Shown: positions 34,428 to 45,367 of the stretch, piece by piece | Layout of the letters: each line of letters begins with the position of its first letter | Position numbering within the stretch: position 1 is the stretch's first letter | Assembly (NCBI GenBank): GCA_904066235.2 | Contig: CAJFCV020000006.1 | Location: 682,001-746,000, forward strand | Length of the DNA: 64,000 nucleotides | Source: Bursaphelenchus xylophilus | Taxonomy: Eukaryota; Nematoda; Chromadorea; Rhabditida; Aphelenchoididae | Reading direction: 5' to 3' | The notes under the pieces: generated by a model | The model's input: the letters and a program-made list of their open reading frames with translations, nothing else | Told to the model about the DNA's origin: nothing | Database searches by the model: none | Translations under genes and position numbers: made by a program

Positions 34428-37400
34428 AAAAACTAGAGCCAAGTTGTGCACCATGCATTATTCAGCGTATTTGAGACGGAAGAGAATTCAGGAATTAAAA
34501 GCTTGTGAGAAATGCCTGAGGAAACACACAGGAAGATGTGACGCGCCAAGTTGCGCTAAATGTGGCCAAGATCACCATACATTATTATGTGTAGTACCCA
34601 GGAAAGCAGAGCAAGACAGTAAAAGAAATGTTAACGGAATGTTAGCAATAGAAGGGATGAAGACTCAACCAGAAGAGAGGAACATTCCTATAATGGCAAC
34701 GGTTGATGTCAACGCTAGCAGTGAGGAAACGGCTGAGAAATTTGAGAAGTTGACGGTGGCGATGGATACCCATGCAACGTTGAACTTCATCACTAGAGAA
34801 GCTGCTGAGAGAATGCAACTGAAGACTGAAGAAGCAAAGCTATCAGAAATGTCAGGTTTTAGAGCGAAGTCAACGATGGTGGAGACAAAGAAAGCGCAGA
34901 TATTTCTCCAGTTAACAGATGGATCGAAGATAAAAGTAGACGTTTTGGTAGTGGATCAGTTTGTCAAACCATACCAGATGATCACAGGAATTCCACAAAC
35001 GATGGAGGAGATCAAGAAGTATAAGATACAATTACCGCTCCCCAAAAGAGAACCCGATGTGTTGCTCGGAGTAGGAGAAGTAGCGAAATTGGAGATGGCT
35101 TACACCGACGAGAAGCATCCAACAAACTTGAGCGTGGTGAAAACAAAGCTAGGATACGCCCTCAGTGGAATAATCGTTGTAGAGAAGTCCAAGAAGATCG
35201 AGGAAGGAATCGTTATGGTAACGAAGGATGAGAATTTTGATTTTAAGAAAACCGATGATTGGGATATCAAGGATCTATGCGACAGAGTAAGAGAATTAAA
35301 GCATTTAGGAATCTCAGAAGAAGATTTTGAAAAGACGGAAGAAGATGAAGTGGTAGAAACTTACAGAAAGTCGATGTATCGTGATGAAGAAGGTCGATAC
35401 CAAGTAGAATATCCGATTAAGGAAGACATTTGGAAACTGGATAGCCAGTTAATGTTAGCAATTTCGAGACTAAAGCCAACTATTGAGAAGTTGAAGAGAT
35501 CACCAGAACTTTTGAGAACAGTGAACGAAACGATTGAGAATCAACTGAAAGCAGGAATAATTCAAGAGGTGAGGCTGAACGACGAATTACCAGAAGGTTC
35601 ATTACCACCACACTATTTACCACATCATATTGTGACGAAGGATTCAGAGACGACCAAGCATAGGATGGTATTAGATCCGACAGCAAAGTCAAAGAAGAAC
35701 ACACTCAACAAGAGTTTGAATGAGTGCCTGCACAAAGGAAAGCCAGATCTGCCTACAATCTTTGGAATTTTGTTGAGATGCAGAACCTTCAAGACCCTGG
35801 TACTGAGTGATGTCGAGAAAGCATTTCATCAGATTGGAATTGCACCAACACACAGAGCGATTTGCAGATGGTTGATGCCTAAGAATGTCAATAGACCGTT
35901 GACTTTTGAGAATCTGCGAGTGTTCGAATTTAAGAGGTTACCCTTTGGTTTAAGACCAGCACCATTTATGTTACAGGAAGCAATCAAGGACTTGTTTGAG
36001 AAGGCAGAAGGTACTCTTGGAAAGGAAATATTGTCCAATTTGTATGTGGACAATGTAAACATTGGGGCGGATAATGATGTGGAAGCCCAGAGGAAATCAG
36101 AAGAAGCGAGAAGAATACTGGAAGGAGCCCAAATGAACTTGAGAGAATTTATTTCGAATGGGAAAATTCAGATGCCAGAGAAGCTGATGGGAAACCAGGA
36201 GAAGGCTAAAGTACTTGGAGTACCATGGAACGTCAAGAAGGACACATTGAGAATAAAGTTGCCGAAGGTCAACAAGAATCCAGAACAGACGAGAGCTGAT
36301 TTCGTGAGTCTAGCTCATTCGGGCTACGATCCACTACAATTGCTATCGCCATTGTTCGTGGAAGTGAAACGATATATTCAGAAGATGTGGAAATACCCAG
36401 AATACGGATGGACGAAGAAGTTTCCAGCAGAATTTGTAGAGGATTGGTTAGAAATAGTGTCGACATGGAATGAACAAGAGTTTGAATTTCAGAGATACAC
36501 TCAGATTGAAGACGGCGATGAATTACATGTATTTGCAGACGCTTCAGAATACGCTTTTGGAGCGGCGATTTACGCAGTGAATGTGAAGAACAGAGTATCA
36601 GGAGGAACGTTATTGGCATCAAAGAGTCTGATCACACCAAGGAAGGCAGCAACTGAGAAAGGCGATGACGGAAAACTGAAGAAGATAAGGTTAGATGAAC
36701 CGCAATTCACTATACCCCAAGGAGAAACAGCAGGAGCAGTGACCGCTTGTCGATTGGCAGAGAATGTCAAGAGAGAGTTACAGAAGAATGTGAAGATCTA
36801 TTTATGGGGAGATAGTACGATATGTTTGAATTGGATAAGAAATGGAGCATCAGATCAGCCGCTTGCAGTCAGAAACATGCTGAGAAAAATTTGGAAGTCA
36901 GAAGTCGCAAACTTTGGACATGTACCGACAGATCAGAACCCAGCAGACATCGCCAGTAGAGGAACAACACCAGAAGAGTTGAGAACTTTGACGTTGTGGT
37001 TCAAGGGTCCGGATTTTTTGAGAAAAGAACCGGAAGAATGGCCGTCGAAATTGACATTTATTCAAGAAGGAGAACCTGAGAATAAAGAGGATGATGAGAA
37101 ACAAGAGATCATCCTACCAGTACAGAACGTCAAGCCAGATGGGAACGAGAATGTGTTGAGAAGATTATTTAATCAGAATTCTTTTAGATTCGCTGTCAGA
37201 GTCACGATGAAGATCCTAAAGTTTATCGATAAAATGAAGAAAAAGAAGAACCCCGAGTACTTAGAACGAGGAGAAGGAGAGTTGTTATCAGAAGCTCAAC
37301 ACACCATCTACAGAATTGCGCAAGAAGAATACCCGCCAACGAAAGATCAAATCGAGAACTTGATGTTGAGAAAAGACCCAAGAGGAATTTGGAGATCAGT

Positions 37401-39360
37401 GGGAAGAATCGGTTCAGCCAACGTGTCGAAGAATCGGAAGTTTCCAGTGTTTGTTCATCAGAAGTCTGATTTAGCGAGACTGGTGATCCAGCATGCGCAT
37501 GAAAGAGTGTGTCATCAAGGACCGAGAGCGACATTGTGTTGGTTGAGAAATAATTTTTGGATTCCAAAAGGAATGAGAAGCACGATGAGTCAGATTCGCC
37601 GATGCCCAGAATGCTTGGGAAAATACCGGAAACCATTTGAGAAACCGAATCCAGATGCACTACCACAAGAACGAATTACACAAGCAGTACCTTTTGAGAA
37701 TGTAGGAATTGATGCCTTTGGACCATACAGAATTCAAACAGAGGCAGGACTGAGAAAAAGATGGGGGTGTATATTCGCCTGCATGGTGACGAGAGCAGTG
37801 CATCTTGAAGTTCTGGAAGATATGACGAGTGAAGCCTTTATGAGAGCATTTAAAAGATTTGTTGCAACGAGAGGAGTACCTTTGAGAATCATCACGGATA
37901 ACGGGACGAATTTTGTGGGCGCGGAAGATCAAATCAGAGCGTATTATGCTCCTGAGAGAACGATATACTGGAAGTTCAATGACCCAAGATGCCCTTGGAA
38001 GGGCGGGTTTTACGAAAGGCTCATCGGAATAGTCAAGTCAGCGTTCACGCGATGTGCTAAGAAATTGAGAAGAATAGATGACGTGGAACTCGCAACTTTA
38101 TTCAAAATGTTGGAAGATGCAGTCAACAACAGGCCGCTCCTAAGGTCATCAGATGTCAGAGATCAGTATACGTGTTTACGGCCAGTAGATTTCTTGCGAC
38201 CCGCTGGAACTTATTACTACTGCCCATTTTTAGGTGAGAATCATATGGATGACCCAGATTTTGTGCCAGAGGAGGCAAGAAGAAAACAAAAATCACATAG
38301 AGATCCAGCAGAAACCAGATTACATCAGATGCATTTGAGAATGATATCAATATTAGATGAACTTTGGACCGGATGGACGTCGGAATACCTTTTAGCCCTA
38401 AGGCAATTTGAGAAGGGACGACGGAACAAGAAGTCAGGAAGAAAAACTCCAGAAGTTGGAGAAGCAGTTATTGTAGAAGACTCGATTTTAGCCAGAGATC
38501 AGTGGCAAACAGGAATCGTCAAGGAGATCCTCCAACCAAGAGGACACGGACCGCCGATTACAGCCATAGTCAGATTTCGAAAGCCAGCAAAAGACGGAAA
38601 CACCAAAAGAAAGTCAAACTGGAAATATGAAAACTTTGTGGACAAGCGGATTCCGATACAGTCGTTATACCCGCTCGAAATTGAGAAACAGGACGTTATC
38701 TTGAAAAATTTTGATGTTGAAGAAGATGCGAATCAGAATTTTGATGAAGATGTTCAAGATGTAGTTTTACCAGTGCAATTGATTGATAATTTCGAAGAAA
38801 AAATCGAATTTGGAGAAAATTCAAACAATTGTTTGAGTTTCGGCACGAAACCGCGAACCGGGTACGGTATGGGCGCGAACCGCCGCCGACGAATTTCGGC
38901 AACATTCCAGAAGTTTCCGCAACTCGAATCGGATTTGGAAAGGCCAACGGAATTGAACGAGATTGTTGGAGATATTTCGTGTTTTCTTCGAGATAACATA
39001 ATAGACGGTAATAATTTTAATTCTTTTTTGTTTTTAGATATCAATACATCTCAGAAGAGAAGTTCCCGAGGAAATCTAGCTGGGAGAATGTCGACGGAAG
39101 AAAGAAGAATCGAAGGAACTAGTGCTGAGAGAAGATCGCAGAGAAAGCAGAAGGGCGAGCACATAGCTGATTCAGTGGAAAGAAGAAAGGACGCAGAGGA
39201 AGACTTCGATGTTCAAGAACAAGACCTCTTGGATTTGGCAGGCACTATGACTGAAGAAGAGGCTCAGCAACTATTAGAAGCCCCGGATCACGACAGTTTA
39301 GAAGAAAAACTGAAGCAGCAGTGTGGGTTGGATCCGCAAGATACGGAGATGATCGGTTGA
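34428..39360 (+). CDS. BEL/Pao pol polyprotein (zinc knuckle, protease, RT, RNase H, integrase)
   Basis: A frame of about 1,640 codons without stops; it technically opens earlier inside the neighbouring LTR, but element sequence begins near 34430. Parts in order: end of gag with zinc knuckles (CEKCLRKHTGRC, CAKCGQDHHTLLC); a retropepsin-like domain with AMDTHATLNF; a Pao-type reverse transcriptase (LSDVEKAFHQIGI, FKRLPFGLRPAPF, LYVDNVNIG near 36040); RNase H (HVFADASEYAFGAAIY, LWGDSTICLNWI, PADIASRG); an HHCC-like zinc finger; a DDE integrase (GIDAFGPY, ITDNGTNFVG, GGFYERLIG); the BEL-type C-terminal domain ending in YPLEIEK; and an extra Glu-rich tail. The protease has DTH where DTG/DSG is usual and the RT box is YVDN, so activity cannot be assumed. 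The gag N-terminal part is missing. Confidence 0.88.
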
Positions 39361-39390
39361 GAAAAGACCCTTGATGTTGAGAAAAGACAT

Positions 39391-39915
39391 TGTTTCAGAA
39401 AAACCTAATTATAACCTAAAACTACAAAATCTGTGGCTGAAGGGACAAATTTCGGAGCAAACTCAAGTCTCTTCCTCCAAATTGACGTATGTAGCCTTGG
39501 ATTATACTTTGTAGACTCTAGCCAAGACCTTGATCAGGGGCAAAGGTCGAATTAAAACTTTCCCAGCGCGCATCACTGATATAAAGGGGAGGGTTTGTAT
39601 AAAAAGCTGGACACGCGGGTCGAGAAAAGTCTTGAGAACGGGTTCTCATGCTTTTCAGAGACTAATTTTACGATTTGGGGTCTCAAACCATATTTTTGTT
39701 TATTCTTTTTTAGGGAAAATATTTTTTCGTGACATTAGAAAATCGACTGTCACATGTCAAAAAATCTCGGGTATGAGCAGGAAATTTGATATTTATTTAT
39801 CTTGAGGGGTCTTGTTTCTGTTCGAGACGGAAAAGTAGCGTGGAATAAGCTGTTTTCTTCAAATTTATCGATGGTTTGTTGTTGTAATCAATAGCTGTTG
39901 CGGCTGGAACTCACA
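39391..39915 (+). repeat. Right long terminal repeat of the plus-strand BEL/Pao element
   Basis: Same sequence as 28876-29400, preceded by a purine-rich tract (TTGAGAAAAGAC), the usual polypurine position. It is followed directly by family C sequence. Confidence 0.7.
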
Positions 39916-40330
39916 GGAAAAGATGCTCGCGGAGTGGCATTCAGACTTTGATGAAAGCTGGCATAAATTCAGATTAATTTTTTCTCTCTAAATTTGATGC
40001 ATACGCGAGATTCCGAGCTCGCGCTTTGCAGAAACGACCGAGATTTTTAGGTCAAAAAATGAAAAAATATGACGTTTTTTCTCGAATTTTGGCATGAAAA
40101 GTTTCATACCTATTTCTACAGTAGCAAGTAATGTTTCCACAAAAAATCAATTTTTTCCGCGAAACGCTGACAAAGATATTGCCAAAAAGTGGGTTTAACT
40201 CTGTCGGCTCTCCGCGTTTCGCAAACTCTCTCGGTCGCGATTATCGTTGAATATCTCAGCTGTCCCTGTAAAGCGCGAGCTAAGACTTTCAGGCATTGCT
40301 GTAAGGCCTATGTCCGAGTATATATATGTA
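39912..40330. mobile_element. Inverted-repeat element, family C (variant)
   Basis: The stretch after the right LTR matches family C read in reverse: TTTGATGAAAGCTGGCATAAA, then GCTCGCGCTTTGCAGAAACG and ACCGAGATTTTTAGGTC, and a second GCGCGAGCTAAGACTTTCAG near 40280. Its first 70 bp are also present after the left LTR (29397-29468). Confidence 0.6.
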
Positions 40331-40351
40331 AAAATTTGATTCAAAGAAAAT

Positions 40352-40538
40352 CTAAAGTGGGGGACCTGATCCGGTGGCAGAAAACGTGCCATATTGCATC
40401 CGGGAAGCTTTTTTGTGGGCGCGCCCTTCAAAACAAAGTTTTTTTTTGCTTGAAGAGGGAAGCATTTTGCCACATTTTTTATGCTTCCCGGATGCAAAAC
40501 GGTACGTTTTTTGCCACTGGATCGGGTCCCCCAATGTA
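40352..40538. mobile_element. Palindromic element, family B (shortened)
   Basis: GTGGGGGACCTGATCCGG ... GGATCGGGTCCCCCA with TTTGCCACATTTTTTATGC on the right; the left arm has lost about 50 bp. Confidence 0.75.
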
Positions 40539-41024
40539 CAACTTCGACCCAACAACGGAAGAAGCTGGGAAACCCCCTATTATAAGTGTCGCCCTTGGGA
40601 ATTGTGTACCGATTTCTTTTTTATTTTTCCGGCTCACAAGGCCGGAAAATAGTACCCCAAGCCCTGTCATTTCGAGAACGTGCCTATTTTGGTACAAAAA
40701 CCTCTATTTTTAAAAAGAAGCCAACTATTAAAAATGGATTCAATAAACAACCAAAAATTGAATGCCCTCATCAATTTGAGTGATATTCCTTGCAAACTAA
40801 ATTGTCCGTAAACAAAGATATTTTGCAGCAAAACCCCGGAAATGGCCAAATTTGCACTCTAATCTTCAGAAATGCATGTGAACATGGCCCATTAACCCCC
40901 CCCCTTTTTTTTTTACTGAGCCTTTTCGTATTTTGAAGGTGACACACATGGTGTTGCACAACAATCAGCCATAATTCCTTGATTTGTTCCAGATTTTGCC
41001 TCAAAAATTTTGTAAGCAATTTCG
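40539..41024. other. Promoter-side spacer of the first ALDH gene
   Basis: No gene seen. A run of eight cytosines next to ten thymines lies near 40897-40915. No TATA box is obvious before the ATG at 41025. Confidence 0.4.
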
Positions 41025-44000
41025 ATGGCGTTGACAAAACGAGCGCTAGCCTACCTGCTGGACGAGAAAGACCCAAAAATCAGCAATTTCATTGGGAACA
41101 AGTTCCTGCCTCCGGCCGAGAACGAGTATCTGGAGAGTGAGAATCCGGCAACTGGAAAGGCTTGGCTGAAAGTCCCCGATTCGACCAAAGATGATGTTGA
41201 AAACGCGGTGAACACGGCGTATAAGGCGTTCGACAGGTGAGTGTGGTCTTCGAAATATAGTTTACAATGATGCCAATAAAATTTCAGTTGGTCCTTGACT
41301 TCGCCAGACCATCGAGCCGCGCTTTTGAACAAAGTTGCCGATATTGTGGAGCAACATTTGGAGGAGTACGCGCAGATCGAGTCGAGGGATCAAGGAAAGC
41401 CGGTTTCATTGGCTAGGTAAGTGCATTACTTCTTTCTTCGCTTTCTCCAAAGAGCGTCGAATTTTTGTCGCAAAATTTTTCGCAAAGTTTTTTGCATTGT
41501 GCATCCCACTTTTGAACTGTGCTATTCGAAAGTCGCTGCGACGTACTGGGCGGCCCCGGGGTGAAAATTTTCTGATTTTTTTCGGGAAAAACTTGGGTTA
41601 GGGGTTTTCGAAGGTGCTGATTTCGAAAATCATGTTTATTTTTTCTGAACTTTACTAGTTTTCCTTAAGCAGTAGTGTTAAATAAAAAGTAACTTTTTGA
41701 GATTTTTCTAAAACTACTGGATATAGGGGTTTTCGAGGGTGCTGATTTCAAAAATCATGTTTATTTTTTCTGAACTTTACTAGCTTTCCTTAAGCAATAG
41801 TGTTAAAAAGTAATTTTTTGAAATTTTTCCAAAAATACTGGATTTAGGGTTTTCGAAGGTGCTGGTTTCAGCAAATTTTTTAAAAATATCTAGTACAATA
41901 TTGGGGTAGGGTGGGTAATAGGTGGATTTTTTGCAGCCTTGCTATACATGGTTTAAAAGCGCACTTTCTGAGCTTCAAAACCGTATGTTCAACATTTCTC
42001 GTAATGCATCTCAAAGCTCACTGGAATTCGCATAAATCGACGACCCAAAACTACACAGGACTTATGGGACCCCTAATATTAGAGATAATATTATTAAAAC
42101 TTCACTTGAAAAATTCAGACAGTATTTTTTTTCAGAACCATTGATATTCCACGAGTAGTGAAAAATTTCCGTTCTTTCGCGGCCGTCATCCAATGCCATA
42201 CCAGTCCGTAAGTGGTAAAAAAAAATCGTTTTTTCAGCATGAATGATGTAAACCAGATTTAAAAAAAATAATTTTTTAGAAGCCGACTTCTTGTCGAGCC
42301 TTATAGCGCGTTGAGTTACGTAAAAAACGATGCGGTTGGAGTCGCCGCGCTGATTTGCCCATGGAATCTGCCGGCTTATTTGGTAGGTAAAATCTCGCTT
42401 TTTCCACGGGGTCGTTCAAAAAACCTCTTGCATCATCTAAAGCCTTTTTCAGCTCAGCTTCAAGTTGGCTCCAGCTCTTGCGTGCGGAAATACGGTGGTC
42501 TGCAAGCCGAGTGAGATGACTTCAGCCACCGCGTGGGTTCTGATGCACAGCTTCATCGATGCGGGATTCCCATCGGGAGTCGTCAACATGGTCATCGGGA
42601 CAGGGCCGAGGGTTGGCGATCATTTAGTGACTAATGAAAAGGTAGAGTTCAAAAGCAAGACATCTTAATACTATAGTGGCGGGCCTGATCCAGTGGCAAA
42701 AAACGTACCATTTTGTATCCGGGAAGTACCTAAAATGTGGCGAAATGCTTCCCTCTCTAAGTGAAAAAACTTCGTTTTGAAGGGCGCGGAGTTTTTTTTT
42801 TTTGAAATCGGAGTTTTTTCACTTGGAGAGGGAGGTTTTGCCACATTTTTGTTACTTCTCGGGTGCAAAATGAAACGTTTTTTGCCACTGGATCAGATCC
42901 CCACCGTATATACATATATTTATATATCAGTCAGTCGGGAAAATAGTGAGGATTCATTCGTATCGAAAATCGCATCGCCGCCGAGAACATGGCTTGTGTC
43001 GCGGTAAAAAAAGCCGCCTTTCAATTCAGCGACGCGATCTGCCCATTAGCATTGTGCTCACTATTTTCCCGACAGCTGATACGTATAATATCCAAAAACA
43101 CGCATTTCAGGTTCCTCTAATCTCCTTCACCGGCTCCACGGCCATCGGCAAGATGATCGGCACGAAAGCCGCTCCTTTGAACAAGAAAGTCTCACTCGAA
43201 ATGGGCGGCAAAAATGCGGCTGTAGTATTCGCGGATGTGAGTCCGGAGAAAGTGTTGCCCGTTCTGGTTCGGTCCTGTTTCGCCAATCAAGGAGAGATCT
43301 GTTTGTGTACTAGTCGGATCTTTGTCCAACGCGCCATATACGACTCTTTCATGGAGCAGTTTGTGGCACAAGCCTCTAAAGTGAGTAAAGCTCGAGATTA
43401 GGATATATCTCAGGGCTTTGTTGAGCTGAAAAGTGCTTCCAGTAGCTTTGAAAAAACGCGAATTTTTAAGACACAAGAAGAATCTTAATTTTTGGCCTTT
43501 TGGGGTTTGCCCAGACTCAGATAGCCCTTACAGTGCTCTTATATTTTCAGCTAAAAGTTGGATGTCCAACGGATGCTTCAACAAATCTTGGAGCCCTCGT
43601 CAGCAAGGCTCATTACGAAAAAGTCGCTTCTTATATTACCCTAGCCGAAAAAGAAGGCCTCGCAGTTCATTGCGGAGGCCCAGTCAAGCTGAACGGACCA
43701 CTCAGCGGGGTAAGTCATCACCTAATTTGGCATTTTACGGCATGTTGAACTCCATGAATTCTAATCCAAAGTTTCCACATGAATTTCTTTACAGGGCTAT
43801 TTCATTGCTCCGACGGTAATCTCGGGCGCTTCGGACGACTCCCGATTGATGCGCGAGGAGATCTTCGGACCCGTCGTTGTTGTGACTCCGTTTGATACGG
43901 CCGATGAAGCCGTTCGACGGGTGAATGCCAGCGAATATGGGCTTTCGGCAACTGTTTGGAGCGAATCCATTGATAATCTGACTTCTGTTGCGAACCGTCT

Positions 44001-44558
44001 TCGAGTTGGCACTGTCTGGTGTAATTGCTGGCTGGTAAGCGGTAGCTATGTAGAAAGTAGACGGTCTATTTCCAATTTTGACGTCAGGACATGCTATAAA
44101 ATCGAGTTTTTTTTTCAATTTTGGCTTTATTTTTTTTAAAAATGGCCAAAGTTTTAGAATGACCCAAAAATTCGTTTTTCGAAGGGCAATCTCAAACTTT
44201 TTTGGAAATAATGCTGGCTATTACTTCATTTTTTAGATAGATTAATACTGATTTGCATAACTTTACCTTAAGGGCAATTTCTTCCACTTTTTCTAAGGAC
44301 TTCCCAAAATTGATGACGATTTTTTAAATCGCCATAAAATCTTTAATTCTTTCGGAATCACCATACAATTTTGTCTGAGTACGTCCTACTACTTCTACTT
44401 TCGACTACCACAACACGAGTTTACATTACAATTTTCAGGTGCGCGATTTGACCATGCCTTTCGGCGGCACGAAGCAATCCGGCTCCGGTCGAGAAGGTCT
44501 CGAAGACTCGCTTCATTTCTACACTGAACAGAAAACTGTCTGCATCAAACTTCCGTGA
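41025..44558 (+). CDS. Aldehyde dehydrogenase, ALDH8A1-like, copy 1
   Basis: NAD(P)-dependent oxidation of an aldehyde to a carboxylate; the ALDH8A1 group acts on 2-aminomuconate semialdehyde in tryptophan breakdown, but the substrate here is unproven. Nine exons: 41025-41236, 41288-41416, 42136-42207, 42280-42382, 42453-42641, 43111-43380, 43551-43709, 43795-44034 and 44439-44558; 497 residues, normal for the family. Visible landmarks are FIGNKFLPP, the IESRDQGKP helix, [10 protein letters not shown] with the catalytic Asn, [11 protein letters not shown] (cofactor lysine), [16 protein letters not shown] with the general-base Glu, the catalytic Cys in [17 protein letters not shown] and [11 protein letters not shown] poly(A) signal AATAAA lies near 44625. 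Intron 2 holds a 105-bp tandem repeat and introns 5 and 6 region a palindrome and a family A element. Confidence 0.92.
41590..41890. repeat. Three head-to-tail copies of a ~105-bp unit in ALDH copy 1 intron 2
   Basis: Each unit has GGGGTTTTCGA(A/G)GGTGCTGATTTC, then TTTTTTCTGAACTTTACTAG and CTTAAGCA. The same unit is part of the foldback element arms at 9775-10800, so this is a dispersed relic of that family. Confidence 0.75.
42672..42908. mobile_element. Palindromic element, family B
   Basis: TATAGTGGCGGGCCTGATCC ... GGATCAGATCCCCACCGTATA, with an arm deletion on the right (GGAGGTTTTGCC). In the intron before ALDH copy 1 exon 6. Confidence 0.78.
42928..43079. mobile_element. Short inverted-repeat element, family A
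   Basis: CAGTCAGTCGGGAAAATAGTG ... CACTATTTTCCCGACAGCTG in the same intron as the preceding palindrome, ending about 30 bases before exon 6. Confidence 0.75.
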
Positions 44559-45367
44559 AGCATTTGGACGATGAGGCAACGTATTTCACATAGAATTTTG
44601 CTTATGTAGTCTTTCGAAATCAATGAATAAATCGTTTAAAACTTTTTTAATATAATAGGGAAATACCCCAAGTGCGACGCTCAGATTTCGATGAAAATTG
44701 AGAGATTTTGATCAACGAACATTGTTGATCAGTTTGACTGTAGTTTGTAATTCAATTAAAACGGGCTTGCACAAAAAATTTATCAAAATTTTTAAAGATG
44801 TTTTGTGCAAAAGGGTAAAAAGTAATGCTCACGTTTTGTCAAAATTTGCTGTAAAGTATTTAACAGCGCTGTTGAAAACACATGTCACGCAAAGGAAGTT
44901 GATCAAAGATCGCATATCGTATACATGTAGGGATAAAACAAAGCTCTCTGCACAGCTGTCGGGAAAATTATGAGTCAGAAAAAATGAATAGTTTCGCGGT
45001 AAAATCAAATCGTTTTTTCACTTCAGCGACGCGATCGGCGCAGCGACATTGTTCTGATTATTTTCCCGACAGAATATGAAAATTTTTTTCCAAGAAATCA
45101 GCGCGATTTCTAGCATGCGATTTGTAGAAAAAACCGTAAAAATTTTCGCCAACCGTCTTGATGTAATTACATGACCGTAGCCTCGTCAAATTCGAAAATA
45201 TTGTTGTCTCCGCCGACCCTTAACTTGCTTAATGCGCAAGCAAAGATCAAGCTTCATAGCACAAACGGGAACGGGGCAGATCTGCGCTCTATAAAAGTCC
45301 GCCAAATCATTCGCTGTAATAGTAAACATTGCTGTTTTTTGTCGCTCAAAAAACCAACTGTTTGACA
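44559..45367. other. Spacer between the tandem ALDH genes
   Basis: Contains the poly(A) signal of copy 1, one end of a family C element (44655-44710, GGGAAATACCCCAAGTGCGA) without its partner end, and a family A element at 44952-45070. No gene. Confidence 0.5.
44952..45070. mobile_element. Short inverted-repeat element, family A
   Basis: CAGCTGTCGGGAAAATTATGAG ... CTGATTATTTTCCCGACAG, about 120 bp, about 300 bp upstream of ALDH copy 2. Confidence 0.72.

Larger units (their letters stand above)
28872..39983 (+). mobile_element. BEL/Pao LTR retrotransposon complex (plus-strand element with a nested minus-strand element)
   Basis: Two direct repeats of 597 bp (28872-29468 and 39387-39983) that look identical base for base enclose a plus-strand gag-end/pol reading frame and a second, oppositely oriented element. 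The outer repeats probably contain LTRs (TGTTTCAG ... CTCACA). The first two thirds of gag of the plus element is missing. No target-site duplication is visible. Confidence 0.82.
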
